DNA of 64,000 bases from the NCBI RefSeq assembly GCF_900100735.1, contig NZ_FNCJ01000001.1, positions 716,437-780,436 on the forward strand, read 5' to 3'. A program made the position numbers and the translations under genes. The notes under the pieces were generated by a model that saw nothing but the letters and a program-made list of their open reading frames with translations, searched no databases and was not told where the DNA came from. Shown piece by piece: positions 8,190 to 16,579 of this stretch. This DNA is from Paraburkholderia phenazinium. GTDB taxonomy: Bacteria > Pseudomonadota > Gammaproteobacteria > Burkholderiales > Burkholderiaceae. Every line of letters starts with the position of its first letter. The stretch's first letter is position 1.

Positions 8190-8945
8190 TCAGCTGCGCT
8201 GAGCCAACTCACGGATATCGGCGACCGGCGCTTGCCCGAACGCGTCGCTCAAGACGAAATCGATCAACTGGGTCGCGCATTGCTCGGGTGAAGTCAGTTG
8301 CCCATTGCGCTTCAGGTCTTCGAATTTCTCGCGCAGCGGGAACTGCTCTTTGTCACTGCCGCGAATCTCCGCCTGCATGTTGGTATCGACCACCCCGGGT
8401 GCAACGCTGCAAATCCGCAGCGCGCGGTTGGCGTCGAGCGCGACCGCACGCGCATGGTGATCCAGCGCGGCCTTGGTCGCGCAATAGATGCTCCAGCCCG
8501 GATAGGCGTTACGGGCCGCACCGCTCGAGATGTGCGCGATGCGCCGGTCGCTTGCCGTGACGCTCGCAGCCGCGATGGCGCTCGCCAGCATCAGCGGCGT
8601 CGCCACATTCAGGCCGACCGCGGCAGCAATCGCGCCGGCGTCCTGCGTTTCGATCGGGCCAATCGGCTGCACCATGCCGGCGTTGTTGAATAGCAGCACG
8701 CTTTGCGCTCCGTCGACGAAGCGGCGCAACGCGTCACCCGCGATCCATTGCGCGACTCGGGCAGGATCGGCGAGATCGAGCTCGATTTCCTCGAGCGTTT
8801 GCGGGTAACGCTCGGCGAGTGCGGCGTTCCGCGAACGCGAAAGCGCCAGCACGGCAATATCGCGCGCCAGCAGTTGTTCCGCAAGCGCAGCGCCGAGGCC
8901 GCGGGTATGGCCGGTGACGATGGCGCGGGTAATGGCTGTGGTCAT
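8190..8945 (-). CDS. short-chain dehydrogenase/reductase
   Basis: 251-residue classical SDR: cofactor loop TGHTRGLG (residues 11-18), NNAG near residue 93, the active-site Ser in AHISSGAARNA and YCATK. The acidic ELDLADP patch and lack of an Arg after the glycine motif do not settle NAD versus NADP. It is monocistronic or follows the GlxA-type regulator, whose stop is 74 bp upstream on the same strand. The substrate is unknown. Confidence 0.85.
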   Translation of the reverse strand: MTTAITRAIVTGHTRGLGAALAEQLLARDIAVLALSRSRNAALAERYPQTLEEIELDLADPARVAQWIAGDALRRFVDGAQSVLLFNNAGMVQPIGPIETQDAGAIAAAVGLNVATPLMLASAIAAASVTASDRRIAHISSGAARNAYPGWSIYCATKAALDHHARAVALDANRALRICSVAPGVVDTNMQAEIRGSDKEQFPLREKFEDLKRNGQLTSPEQCATQLIDFVLSDAFGQAPVADIRELAQRS

Positions 8946-9019
8946 GATGGTCGACGGGGAGGGCAGGTAGAACCCAGGATTTTCTCACGATGCCCCGTAA
9001 GCCTGCAGCGCCGCCGCAC

Positions 9020-9979
9020 TCATGCCGAGCGGAAGCGTTCCCGATACTGCATCGGCGTCGTGCCGATGCGCCGCACGAACACAATGCGCATGCGGTCCGC
9101 GGTGCCAAACCCACAATCGTAGGCAATCGCCTTGAGCGCCGCGGGGCTGCTCTCGAGTAGCTTGCGCGCCGTATCGACCCGCGCCCGCTCGACAAACTCG
9201 TGCGGCGTGACGCCGGTCTCCTGCACGAAGACGCGGGCAAAATTGCGCGAACTCATGCTGGCGACGTCCGCGAGTTGCTTCACCGTGAAGCGCTCGCCGA
9301 TATGTTCCATCACATGGGACTGAACCTTGGCCACTGCCGACGTTTCGTCCGCAGGCGCCGTCAGATAAGGACTGAACTGGGATTGCCCGCCTTGGCGCTG
9401 CGCAAATACAACCAGGCGCTTGGCGACCGCGAGCGCGATGCGCGGCCCGTGATCTTCGGCGACGAGCGCAAGCGACAAGTCGATGCCGGCCGTCACGCCT
9501 GCCGAGGTGACGAGCCGTTCGTCGCGCAGATAGATGCGGTCGAAATCGACCCGTGCACGCGGAAATTGCGTGGCCAGTTGCGCGGCGTGCTGCCAGTGAG
9601 TCGTGACGCTGCGTTCATCGAGCAAGCCCGCATGACCGAGTGCGAATGCGCCGGTACAGATCGATCCGTAGCGCTTGCAATGGGCAGCGGCGCTCTTGAG
9701 CCAGTGGGTCAGTCGCGGGTCGGGTTCGCTCTCCGGCAGGGCGGGGCCGCCGGCCACCAGCGCCAGGTCGAAGGCACGGCGTGCCTGTTCGAAGGTCTCG
9801 TCGGCGACCAGCTTCATGCCATTGGACGTGCGCAGCGCACCCGCTTCGGCGCTCAACAAGGTCACGGTGTAGTGGGCCTCGGGAGGGAGGAACAGATTGG
9901 CTTCCGAAAACACGTCAACCGGTCCCGCGACGTCGAGCGCTTGCACTCCGGGAAAGATCGCGACGGCGACGGTTGGCAT
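9020..9979 (-). CDS. GlxA-family transcriptional regulator (DJ-1/PfpI + AraC HTH)
   Basis: 319 residues. The N-terminal ~170 form a DJ-1/PfpI-like sensing domain (VAVAIFPGVQALDVAGPVDVF; SICTGAFALGHAGLL, with the family's Cys in the nucleophile-elbow position). The C-terminal ~100 are an AraC/XylS double HTH (FTVKQLADVASMSSRNFARVF...; GFGTADRMRIVFVRRIG). GAGG lies 7 nt before the ATG. It is divergent from the HD-domain gene across 238 bp, so it probably regulates that gene. The SDR gene lies downstream on the same strand. Confidence 0.88.
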   Translation of the reverse strand: MPTVAVAIFPGVQALDVAGPVDVFSEANLFLPPEAHYTVTLLSAEAGALRTSNGMKLVADETFEQARRAFDLALVAGGPALPESEPDPRLTHWLKSAAAHCKRYGSICTGAFALGHAGLLDERSVTTHWQHAAQLATQFPRARVDFDRIYLRDERLVTSAGVTAGIDLSLALVAEDHGPRIALAVAKRLVVFAQRQGGQSQFSPYLTAPADETSAVAKVQSHVMEHIGERFTVKQLADVASMSSRNFARVFVQETGVTPHEFVERARVDTARKLLESSPAALKAIAYDCGFGTADRMRIVFVRRIGTTPMQYRERFRSA

Positions 9980-10217
9980 TTAATGACCTCGTTGAGAACT
10001 AGCCGCACCGGCACTCATTGGGTGGCTTGAGTGGCGACGGCAGAAAGCGCAGTGCGTTTGGCAGGGTTGAGCGGTCCGCGCTCGTTGCTCGCGCGAAGCG
10101 GCTGACGAATACTGAACTACATCAGCCCGGCCCGGGAAACCAATCTCGGAACAGCATAGCAAACCCTTGTTGCGCATGGCTGGGCCCATTTAACTGCATC
10201 CCTTTGGAGACGCTCAA

Positions 10218-10856
10218 ATGAGCACGATTGCAGGCATCAAGATCCCCGATAGTCTGATGGCGCGAGAAGCTACACAGCTTGTCAGGGACACCGAAACCGA
10301 GCTCCTGTATCACCACTCGCGGCGCGTGTTCCTGTTCGGCTCGCTCGCGGGTCAGCGCAAAGGGCTCAAATACGATCCGGAGTTGCTGTACATCGGCGCG
10401 ATGTTTCATGACATGGGCCTCGTCGAGCCGTATAGCAGCGCACACGACCGCTTCGAAGTGGATGGCGCGAACGCGGCGCGCGATTTCCTGCAACATCACG
10501 GGATTGGCGAGAGCGACATCGAGCAGGTCTGGAATTCAATCGCATTGCACACCACGCCGGGCATTCCGCAATATATGAAGCCGGTCGTGGCGCTGGTGAC
10601 GGCGGGCGTCGAGATGGACGTGCTCGGGCTTGCCTACAACGAGTTCACTGAAGAGCAGCGCCATGAGGTCGTGCATCACCATCCGCGCGGCGATCATTTC
10701 AAGGAAGGCATCATCGACGCCTTCGCGCAGGGCACGATCCACAAGCCCGAAACGACGTTCGGCAACGTCAAGGCCGACGTGCTGGCGCTGAAGGATCCGC
10801 ACTACCACCGCGAAAACTTCTGCACGATGATTTTGCACTCGTCATGGAAGAGCTGA
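10218..10856 (+). CDS. HD-domain hydrolase (cyanamide hydratase-like)
   Basis: 212-residue HD-superfamily metalloenzyme. The metal-binding motif is in IGAMFHDMGL (His64-Asp65), preceded by HHSRRVFLFGS; NSIALHTTPGI and EVVHHHPRGDHF supply further histidines. The fold and motif order recall fungal cyanamide hydratase-like HD proteins, but function is not proven. GGAG lies 8 nt upstream of the ATG. A hairpin terminator follows directly. It is divergent from a GlxA-type regulator. Confidence 0.8.
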   Translation: MSTIAGIKIPDSLMAREATQLVRDTETELLYHHSRRVFLFGSLAGQRKGLKYDPELLYIGAMFHDMGLVEPYSSAHDRFEVDGANAARDFLQHHGIGESDIEQVWNSIALHTTPGIPQYMKPVVALVTAGVEMDVLGLAYNEFTEEQRHEVVHHHPRGDHFKEGIIDAFAQGTIHKPETTFGNVKADVLALKDPHYHRENFCTMILHSSWKS

Positions 10857-10880
10857 ACTTGCTGGCGTGAATGTGCCTGC

Positions 10881-10915
10881 GCCCGCGCCGGGTCACCGCG
10901 CGGGCGATTCTTTTA
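10881..10915 (+). terminator. rho-independent terminator after the HD-domain gene
   Basis: GCCCGCGC (10881-10888) pairs perfectly with GCGCGGGC (10898-10905), followed by a T-rich tail (GATTCTTTTA). Confidence 0.75.
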
Positions 10916-11240
10916 TGTGCGGTGGGTATGTTGAAAAGGTGAGGATTTCCAGGGACTTGATCCTCACGCGTGCCGTGATCCCGAATAGTCTCACCTTTGT
11001 TTCTTCCAGGGTCATACCTGCCCTGCAAGTATTTTCAAGTCCTCTGTCATATCCGGTGCGTGACTTCGACTAAGTCCATGAAACACCTAGCCAGCCGTTT
11101 TCGATCTGCCGGCAAGGTGTTGTGTTTGCAGACGCGGCGCGTGCGACGGCAAGACCGGCGCCTGCTGCTCTGCTCAGTGGCTTGTTGTTTTTGTTGCCGT
11201 GCTGTCAGCGCGGCTCATCACGTGAAAACTGGAGACTGTC
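10916..11240. other. gene-free region with an inverted pair of the dispersed element
   Basis: 325 bp without a convincing gene. A degenerate + strand copy at 10939 (GGTGAGGATTTCCAGGGA) faces a good - strand copy at 10976-10995. GTGAGGAT (10940-10947) also pairs with ATCCTCAC (10960-10967), so this pair can fold as a hairpin. Confidence 0.5.
10976..10995 (-). repeat. dispersed 20-bp element, copy 6 (only clear - strand copy)
   Basis: On the - strand this reads GGTGAGACTATTCGGGATCA, preceded by CAAA. It lies 18 bp from a degenerate + strand copy at 10939. Confidence 0.7.
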
Positions 11241-11534
11241 ATGAAATCGATTCGAAGCATCATCGTATGCGGCCTGCTGCCGTTGGCACTGTTAGCAGGC
11301 TCGGTCCACGCGCAGGGCATTGGCCGCAGCGGCACCTACACCATGCCGCCGAACTGGGGGATGATGATGGACAAGCTGACTCCCGAACAGCGCACGCAGG
11401 CCATCGGCATTCAGGAAAAGATGATGCAGATGGAGATGGACTATCAGGACACGATGGCCCAGATGGAAATGAAGCATGCCCACGAGATGATGCAGATGCA
11501 GGCGCAACTGCTCGATCTGTTCAAGGGGCATTGA
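11241..11534 (+). CDS. Met-rich small periplasmic protein
   Basis: 97 residues with a signal peptide cleaved near HAQG. The mature ~73 residues contain about 17 methionines, in MPPNWGMMMDKLTPEQR and an amphipathic EKMMQMEMDYQDTMAQMEMKH-type helix, plus two His. Met/His-rich exported peptides often bind Cu(I) or act as Spy/CpxP-like chaperones (the LTPEQR motif recalls that fold). This assignment is inference. GGAG lies 6 nt before the ATG. No metal-transport gene is adjacent. Confidence 0.75.
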   Translation: MKSIRSIIVCGLLPLALLAGSVHAQGIGRSGTYTMPPNWGMMMDKLTPEQRTQAIGIQEKMMQMEMDYQDTMAQMEMKHAHEMMQMQAQLLDLFKGH

Positions 11535-11572
11535 GCTTCGGCACGCTCAGCAATAGGTCGTAGGGCGCGAAA

Positions 11573-11592
11573 GGTGAGGTTTTTCGGGAGCT
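11573..11592 (+). repeat. dispersed 20-bp element, copy 7
   Basis: GGTGAGGTTTTTCGGGAGCT, preceded by CGAAA, just after the Met-rich gene and before two hairpins. Confidence 0.8.
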
Positions 11593-11607
11593 GGATGGTT
11601 TGCCGAT

Positions 11608-11626
11608 TGCCTCACCGGGCGAGGCA
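11608..11626. terminator. small hairpin between convergent genes
   Basis: TGCCTC (11608-11613) pairs with GAGGCA (11621-11626) over a 7-nt loop. It is part of the space between the Met-rich gene and the antiporter. Confidence 0.35.
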
Positions 11627-11628
11627 CC

Positions 11629-11666
11629 GCTACAAGCAGGTCGGTGAATGCCGAACTGCTTGTAGC
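11629..11666. terminator. long hairpin between convergent genes
   Basis: GCTACAAGCAG (11629-11639) pairs perfectly with CTGCTTGTAGC (11656-11666), and the loop extends the stem with TCGG/CCGA. It sits 9 bp beyond the antiporter stop. It has no T-run, so this could equally be a protein site; a two-way terminator is the simplest reading. Confidence 0.5.
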
Positions 11667-11674
11667 CGCTCGTA

Positions 11675-13258
11675 TTATCCCCGTCCGTGCTGCGCGGCAA
11701 TCTCCTGGAGATCGAGATCGTGTTCGAGAACGGTGAGCATCTCATCGTCGATCAACTCCGACCGATGCATCCGCAACAATTCCGTGCGCCCTGCGGCAAT
11801 CGCGGCCAACACCACGTCGTAGTGGGCGGCGCGTTCGTCGGTGGGGAATGCCGTCTCGAACTGATAGGCTTCGGTGATCCGCGCCCGGTAACTATATTGC
11901 TCAAGCAGGCGCGGATGAATGACGTTGCCTTCGGCATCGCGCACGAGCGGCTGGATCGCGGCGAGTTGCGCGGCTTCGAGACGCGCCCAGGCTTGCGGCT
12001 CGTTCAAAAGCCGTTCGTCGCGCGCCGCGTGAGCCGGCTTGACCCAGCGGATAAGCGGGCCGATGGTGGTGCCCTGCCCGAGCACCGTCACCAGAATCAC
12101 GGCGAACGCGGCCACCAGAATCAGATCGCGACCGGGCATCGTGTCGGGCAACGACAAGGCGATTGCAAGCGTGACGACCCCGCGCATGCCCGCCCAACTC
12201 ATGACGGTGGCCGAGCGCCAGTCGGGCGAGACGTTGCTGCGTCGCAGGAACTTGCAGAGCGGGCTTTTCAACGCTTCGCTGCCGAATACCCAGGCAAAGC
12301 GCGAGAGCACGACAGCTGCGAGGATCGCGGCCACCGCTGGCGTAAAGGCGACTAGCGTCTCGCCGACGCCCCCCAGGCGGACGATCACGCCGCGTAGCGA
12401 CAAGCCGATCAGAATGAACACCAGTGCTTCCATCAGGAAGACGATGACTTGCCAGAAGGCCGTGCCGCGCATGCGTACGGCGGCGGAGAAGATGTCGTGC
12501 TGATGCCAGCCGAGCATCATGCCGCAACTGACCGTTGCGATCACACCGGAGACATCGAGCGTCTCGCCCACGATATAGCTGATCCAGGCGGATAGGCACG
12601 ACGCCGTGATCATCAGATAGGCATCGTCGAGATAAACCAGTAGCTTCACGACGAGGAAGCCGATTGCAAGGCCGACCGCGATGCCACCTAGCGCGAGGAT
12701 CGCGAAGCTGGCGACGGCATGGCTGGTGCTGAATGTGCCGGTCAGTGCCGCCACCAGGGCGAAGCGGAACAGCACCAGCCCGGCCGCGTCGTTCAACAGG
12801 CTCTCGCCTTCGAGCAGCACCATCAAGCGGCGCGGCAGTGAGACGCGTTCGAGTACGGCCTTGGCGGCGACGGCATCGGGCGGCGAGACGATCGCGCCGA
12901 GCGCGAAGCATGCGCCCCACGGCAGACCGGGCACGATCTGATGCGCGACCACGCCGACTACCAGCGTGGTGAAGGCGACCGCGCCGATCGCCAGCGCCAG
13001 GATGCCGCCGAGGTTGCGTTTGAACTCGACCCACACTGAGAAGTAGGCGCCGTCCATCAACAGAGGCGGCAGGAAGACGATCAGTACCAGGGCGGGGTCT
13101 AGCGTGACGGCGGGCAAGCCTGGCACGAAGGCCATTGCGGCGCCGCCTATCAGCAGGGCGGCGGCGGGCGGCAGGCGGAGTCGCTTCGCGAGCAACTGCA
13201 GGCCGATCATGGCGATGAGCGATAGCAGGACCAGCTTGAAGGCCACAACGGAGGACAT
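11675..13258 (-). CDS. CPA1-family Na+/H+ antiporter
   Basis: 527-residue inner-membrane protein with about 12 hydrophobic segments, then a ~100-residue soluble C-terminal tail. FALGAIVSPPDAVAAKAVLERVSLPRRL is the CPA1 ion-site region (SPPDAVA), followed by LLEGESLLNDAAGLVLFRFAL, and MRGVVTLAIALSLP lies in a late helix. It exchanges cytoplasmic Na+ or K+ for protons in pH or salt homeostasis. An ATG at 13309 would add 17 polar residues; 13258 starts right at the first helix. Neither has a good ribosome site. Confidence 0.88.
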   Translation of the reverse strand: MSSVVAFKLVLLSLIAMIGLQLLAKRLRLPPAAALLIGGAAMAFVPGLPAVTLDPALVLIVFLPPLLMDGAYFSVWVEFKRNLGGILALAIGAVAFTTLVVGVVAHQIVPGLPWGACFALGAIVSPPDAVAAKAVLERVSLPRRLMVLLEGESLLNDAAGLVLFRFALVAALTGTFSTSHAVASFAILALGGIAVGLAIGFLVVKLLVYLDDAYLMITASCLSAWISYIVGETLDVSGVIATVSCGMMLGWHQHDIFSAAVRMRGTAFWQVIVFLMEALVFILIGLSLRGVIVRLGGVGETLVAFTPAVAAILAAVVLSRFAWVFGSEALKSPLCKFLRRSNVSPDWRSATVMSWAGMRGVVTLAIALSLPDTMPGRDLILVAAFAVILVTVLGQGTTIGPLIRWVKPAHAARDERLLNEPQAWARLEAAQLAAIQPLVRDAEGNVIHPRLLEQYSYRARITEAYQFETAFPTDERAAHYDVVLAAIAAGRTELLRMHRSELIDDEMLTVLEHDLDLQEIAAQHGRG

Positions 13259-13628
13259 AGGGTGGGCTCGGTGAGTTCGCGTTATGGGGGTGAGCTCACT
13301 TTCTACCATAGGTGGGGAGCGGGCTGAATAGGGCGGTGCGGAGTCTGGCGCCAGGTTGTCAAATTGCGTGGTAACGATCCCGACGCCGCTACGGTATGGT
13401 CAAATACGTACTGGTCGACAAGCAATGGTAATAATGATATGGACTACACATTAAACTGCGCGACCTTGCATTTGCAATGCGTACATGTCAGGCAGGTGGC
13501 GCGCAGCGATACAACGAGAACACTTGATTAAACTCGGACCGCACTTAACGAAGCGTTGCGCGCTTCGCAGTGTAAGGTGTATTAACACATGATACAATCA
13601 AACCGTACGGTAGTTCTAAAAACGTACC
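13259..13628. other. AT-richer gene-free region before higBA
   Basis: 370 bp, less GC-rich than its surroundings. It contains a perfect 7-bp hairpin (CGAAGCG 13549-13555 / CGCTTCG 13561-13567) and a GCATTTGCAATGC dyad near 13468. The lower GC suggests the toxin-antitoxin module came by transfer. Confidence 0.5.
13602..13611 (+). promoter_or_regulatory. palindrome in the higBA promoter
   Basis: ACCGTACGGT is a perfect 10-bp palindrome 17 bp before higB and just after a possible -10 hexamer TACAAT (13593-13598). HigA antitoxins bind such sites to repress their own operon. Confidence 0.4.
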
Positions 13629-13907
13629 ATGATCCGATCTTTTAAACACAAAGGTATAGAGCGCTTCTTTGAGACGGGTTCTGCAGCAGGGATACAGGCT
13701 GCGCACCGGGCGCGACTGAGTCGTCAGTTGACGGCGCTGAACAGGTCAAAATCGCCGCAGGACATGAATCAACCAGGTTGGGGATTGCACCTTCTTAAGG
13801 GGAGTGAGTCAGGATTGTGGGCGGTAGCGGTAAACGGCAACTGGAGGCTGACGTTCGCGTTTGAAGGTGAAGATGCAATCCTCGTTGATTACAGGGATTA
13901 CCATTAA
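13629..13907 (+). CDS. higB: HigB-type RelE-superfamily toxin
   Basis: 92 residues, normal for HigB mRNA interferases. It begins MIRSFKHKGIERFFETG and carries LHLLKGSESGLWAVAVNGNWRLTFAFEGEDAILVDYRDYH, the family's C-terminal beta-sheet with the conserved N.R and VDYRDYH end. It is expected to cut mRNA on the ribosome. The toxin-first order, with the antitoxin 81 bp downstream, is typical of higBA. Confidence 0.9.
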   Translation: MIRSFKHKGIERFFETGSAAGIQAAHRARLSRQLTALNRSKSPQDMNQPGWGLHLLKGSESGLWAVAVNGNWRLTFAFEGEDAILVDYRDYH

Positions 13908-13988
13908 AGCGGCAGATCGCTAGGCGCTGCCACTGCAATATGCTACGAAAGTCGCCTGGCACATCAGATTTCCATAGTGAAGAAAGCT

Positions 13989-14297
13989 ATGTCCAATATG
14001 TTCAACCCGCCGCACCCCGCAGCCATCCTTCGTGAAGACGTGCTGCCTGCACTGAACCTGACGGTTACCGAGGCTGCAAAGCAACTCGGAATATCGCGGG
14101 TGACGTTGTCTCGTCTGCTTAATGAGCGCGGTGGCATCACGCCAGAAATGGCGCTGCGCATCGAGCAGTGGCTCGGAGTCGAGCGTGGCGGCCGGGCCGA
14201 CCTGTGGCTCGGCATGCAACTAGATTACGATCTATGGCAGGCGCGCAAGCACGCCCCCAAGAAGATCAAGCGGGCGCCGACAGTGGTAGCCGCATAG
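13989..14297 (+). CDS. higA: HigA-type antitoxin (XRE HTH)
   Basis: 102 residues. ATG 13989 was chosen because GAAGAAAG lies just upstream; a GTG at 13977 would add four residues. It begins with the HigA signature PPHPAAILREDVLPALNLTVTEAAKQLGISRVTLSRLLNERGGITPEMALRIE, an XRE helix-turn-helix. It neutralises HigB and represses the operon. It ends on a Lys-rich tail. Confidence 0.9.
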   Translation: MSNMFNPPHPAAILREDVLPALNLTVTEAAKQLGISRVTLSRLLNERGGITPEMALRIEQWLGVERGGRADLWLGMQLDYDLWQARKHAPKKIKRAPTVVAA

Positions 14298-14310
14298 CCG
14301 GCGGGTCCGC

Positions 14311-15036
14311 TCACACCTTCAACGTCCCCCCCGCCACCTCTTCCCGCGACTGCACCTGCAACACCGCGTCCCGCTTATCCAGCAAGTGCTGCCGCAAGAT
14401 CGCGCTCAACCGCTTGCCATCGCGCGCCTCGAGCGCCTCCAGCATCTCTCCATGATCGTGGACCGCGCGGTCCCACTTCGGAATCTGGAAGTTCGATCTG
14501 AAGCGTAGCGCCTGCAACCGCCGATTCACCGAAATATAAGTCTGCCGCAACGCCGAGTTGCGCGCTGCCTCATTGATCTTGTCGTGGATCGCCTGATTGC
14601 GGCTGTAGTACCCCGCCAGATCGTTCTGCGCCCGACACGCCAGCATCGCGTAATGCAACGCCTTGATCTCGGCCAGCTCAACCGCCGTAATCCGCTCGGC
14701 CGCCAGCTCACCCGAAAACGCCTCGAGCCCGCTCATCAGCTCGAAGGTCTCGCGCAGCTCCGCCTCCGACATCTTCGACACCGACGCGCCCCGGTTCGGC
14801 CAGATCTCGATCAGCCCTTCCGCCGCGAGCACCTTCAGTGCTTCGCGCAACGGCGTACGGGAAATGCCGAGCGTCTCGCACAACTCGCGCTCGTTGAGCT
14901 TCTTGCCCGGTTCCAGTACGCCCTCGACGATAAAGCGCCGAATGTGCTCGACCACGGTGTCGTGCAGCCGCTGCCGCTCAACCTTCGGCATCAGCGGGGT
15001 GCCAGCGGTGTCCGCCTCAAATTCCGAATTTTGCAT
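14311..15036 (-). CDS. GntR-family (FCD/FadR subfamily) regulator
   Basis: 241 residues: N-terminal winged HTH (VEHIRRFIVEGVLEPGKKLNERELCETLGISRTPLREALKVLAAEGL...), then an all-helical FCD ligand domain with its metal-binding histidines (KALHYAMLACR, HDKINEAARNS, HDHGEMLEALEARD). GAGGG lies 8 nt before ATG 15036. It is divergent from the aminotransferase gene. The dyad TTTTGCATACAAAA covers its start codon and the perfect palindrome TTTTGCATGCAAAA lies before the aminotransferase gene, so it probably represses both, relieved by a pathway organic acid (inference). Confidence 0.9.
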   Translation of the reverse strand: MQNSEFEADTAGTPLMPKVERQRLHDTVVEHIRRFIVEGVLEPGKKLNERELCETLGISRTPLREALKVLAAEGLIEIWPNRGASVSKMSEAELRETFELMSGLEAFSGELAAERITAVELAEIKALHYAMLACRAQNDLAGYYSRNQAIHDKINEAARNSALRQTYISVNRRLQALRFRSNFQIPKWDRAVHDHGEMLEALEARDGKRLSAILRQHLLDKRDAVLQVQSREEVAGGTLKV

Positions 15037-15042
15037 ACAAAA
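15029..15042 (-). promoter_or_regulatory. GntR operator overlapping its own start codon
   Basis: TTTTGCATACAAAA has one mismatched pair and includes the CAT of the start codon at 15034-15036. It is nearly identical to the operator at 15165. Confidence 0.6.
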
Positions 15043-15164
15043 ACCCTCACTATCACTGGAGGCGATTTTATAGGAACCTGACGCAATAGTTAATATGCCG
15101 GGTAAACACGGGTGTCACAGCACAAATTTAACCTTGGGTTCACCGTCGATCGTCTGATATAGTT

Positions 15165-15178
15165 TTTTGCATGCAAAA
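15165..15178 (+). promoter_or_regulatory. GntR operator upstream of the aminotransferase cassette
   Basis: TTTTGCATGCAAAA is a perfect 14-bp palindrome, 19 bp before the ATG of the aminotransferase gene. It would block transcription or initiation when bound. Confidence 0.65.
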
Positions 15179-15196
15179 TTCAATTGGAGAAGACAG

Positions 15197-16417
15197 ATGC
15201 TGAAACTCGACTTTCACCCCGCTGGCCGTCACTTCCTGCAGATTCCGGGGCCGAGCCCTGTGCCCGACCGGATCCTGCGGGCGATGAGCTATCCCACCAT
15301 CGATCACCGTGGCCCTGAATTCGGCGCACTCGGGTTGAAGGTGCTCGACGGCATCAAGAAGATCTTCAAGACCCAGCAACCCGTGGTGATCTACCCGGCT
15401 TCGGGCACCGGTGCGTGGGAAGCCGCGTTGTCGAATACGCTGAGCCCCGGCGATCACGTGTTGATGTTCGAAACGGGTCACTTTGCGACGCTGTGGAAGA
15501 AGATGGCCGAAAGCCTTGGGCTCAAGCCGGAGTTCCTCGGCCTGCCGGGCATCGAAGGCTGGCGCCGTGGCGTGCAGCCGCAAATGATCGAAGCGCGTCT
15601 GCGCGAAGACACCCAGCATGCGATCAAGGCCGTCTGCGTGGTGCACAACGAGACCTCGACGGGCGTCACCTCGGATATCGCCGCCGTGCGCCGCGCGATC
15701 GACGCAGCCGGCCACCCGGCCCTGCTGCTGGTCGACACGATCTCGGGTCTGGCCTGCGCCGACTATCGTCATGACGAGTGGGGCGTCGACGTCACGGTGT
15801 CAGGCTCGCAAAAGGGTTTGATGCTGCCGCCGGGCATTAGCTTCAACGCGGTATCGCCGAAGGCGATCGCGGCCGGCAAGACGGCCAAGTTGCCACGCAG
15901 CTTCTGGGACTGGACCGAGATCATCGAGATGAACAAGTCCGGTTACTGGCCGTACACGCCGAACACGAACCTGTTGTACGGCTTGTCGGAAGCGCTCGAC
16001 ATGATTCTCGACGAAGGGCTCGACAACGTCTTCGCGCGTCACGAACGTCTGGCCGAAGCCTGCCGCCGCGCGGTGCAGGCGTGGGGTCTGGAGATCCAGT
16101 GTGCGGACCCTGCCGTGTATAGCCCGGTGCTGACGGGCGTGATGATGCCCGAGGGGATCGATGCCGACGCCGTGCGCAAGACGATCTACGAACGCTTCGA
16201 CATGTCGCTCGGCACGGGCCTCGGCAAGATGAAAGGTCGCATGTTCCGGATCGGCCATCTGGGCGACTGCAACGACCTTACGCTGCTGGCAACGCTGGCG
16301 GGTTGCGAAATGGGCCTGAAACTCGCGGGCGTGCCGGTCGCGGCGAGCGGCTTGCCGGCCGCGATGGAATGGTTGACGGCCCAGGCGCAAGAGGCCGGTC
16401 TGAAAGCCGCCGCCTGA
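15197..16417 (+). CDS. serine-glyoxylate/alanine-glyoxylate-type aminotransferase (class V)
   Basis: 406-residue PLP enzyme, which moves an amino group between serine or alanine and glyoxylate. LQIPGPSPVPDRIL, ASGTGAWEAALSNTLSPGD, VHNETSTGV and LLVDTISGL are class V landmarks; the PLP lysine is in SGSQKGLMLPPG (Lys206). GGAG lies 7 nt before ATG 15197. It is the first gene of a GntR-controlled run with an MFS transporter, a hydratase-like gene and a 2-hydroxy-acid dehydrogenase. That context supports use of a 2-hydroxy or 2-oxo acid rather than amino-acid synthesis. Confidence 0.88.
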   Translation: MLKLDFHPAGRHFLQIPGPSPVPDRILRAMSYPTIDHRGPEFGALGLKVLDGIKKIFKTQQPVVIYPASGTGAWEAALSNTLSPGDHVLMFETGHFATLWKKMAESLGLKPEFLGLPGIEGWRRGVQPQMIEARLREDTQHAIKAVCVVHNETSTGVTSDIAAVRRAIDAAGHPALLLVDTISGLACADYRHDEWGVDVTVSGSQKGLMLPPGISFNAVSPKAIAAGKTAKLPRSFWDWTEIIEMNKSGYWPYTPNTNLLYGLSEALDMILDEGLDNVFARHERLAEACRRAVQAWGLEIQCADPAVYSPVLTGVMMPEGIDADAVRKTIYERFDMSLGTGLGKMKGRMFRIGHLGDCNDLTLLATLAGCEMGLKLAGVPVAASGLPAAMEWLTAQAQEAGLKAAA

Positions 16418-16579
16418 GCAGCAAGCGGTGAGCAGTAAAGGGGAAGGTAAGAGGCCTTCCCCGGCGGTAACGGGCAGTGGCGATCCAATAACGCGACGCC
16501 CATGCAGCGCACGCTAGGGGAACAACGACCCAGCGCGCCGTTCCAGGCGAGCGGTCGACACCAGCAACGGAGACAGACG

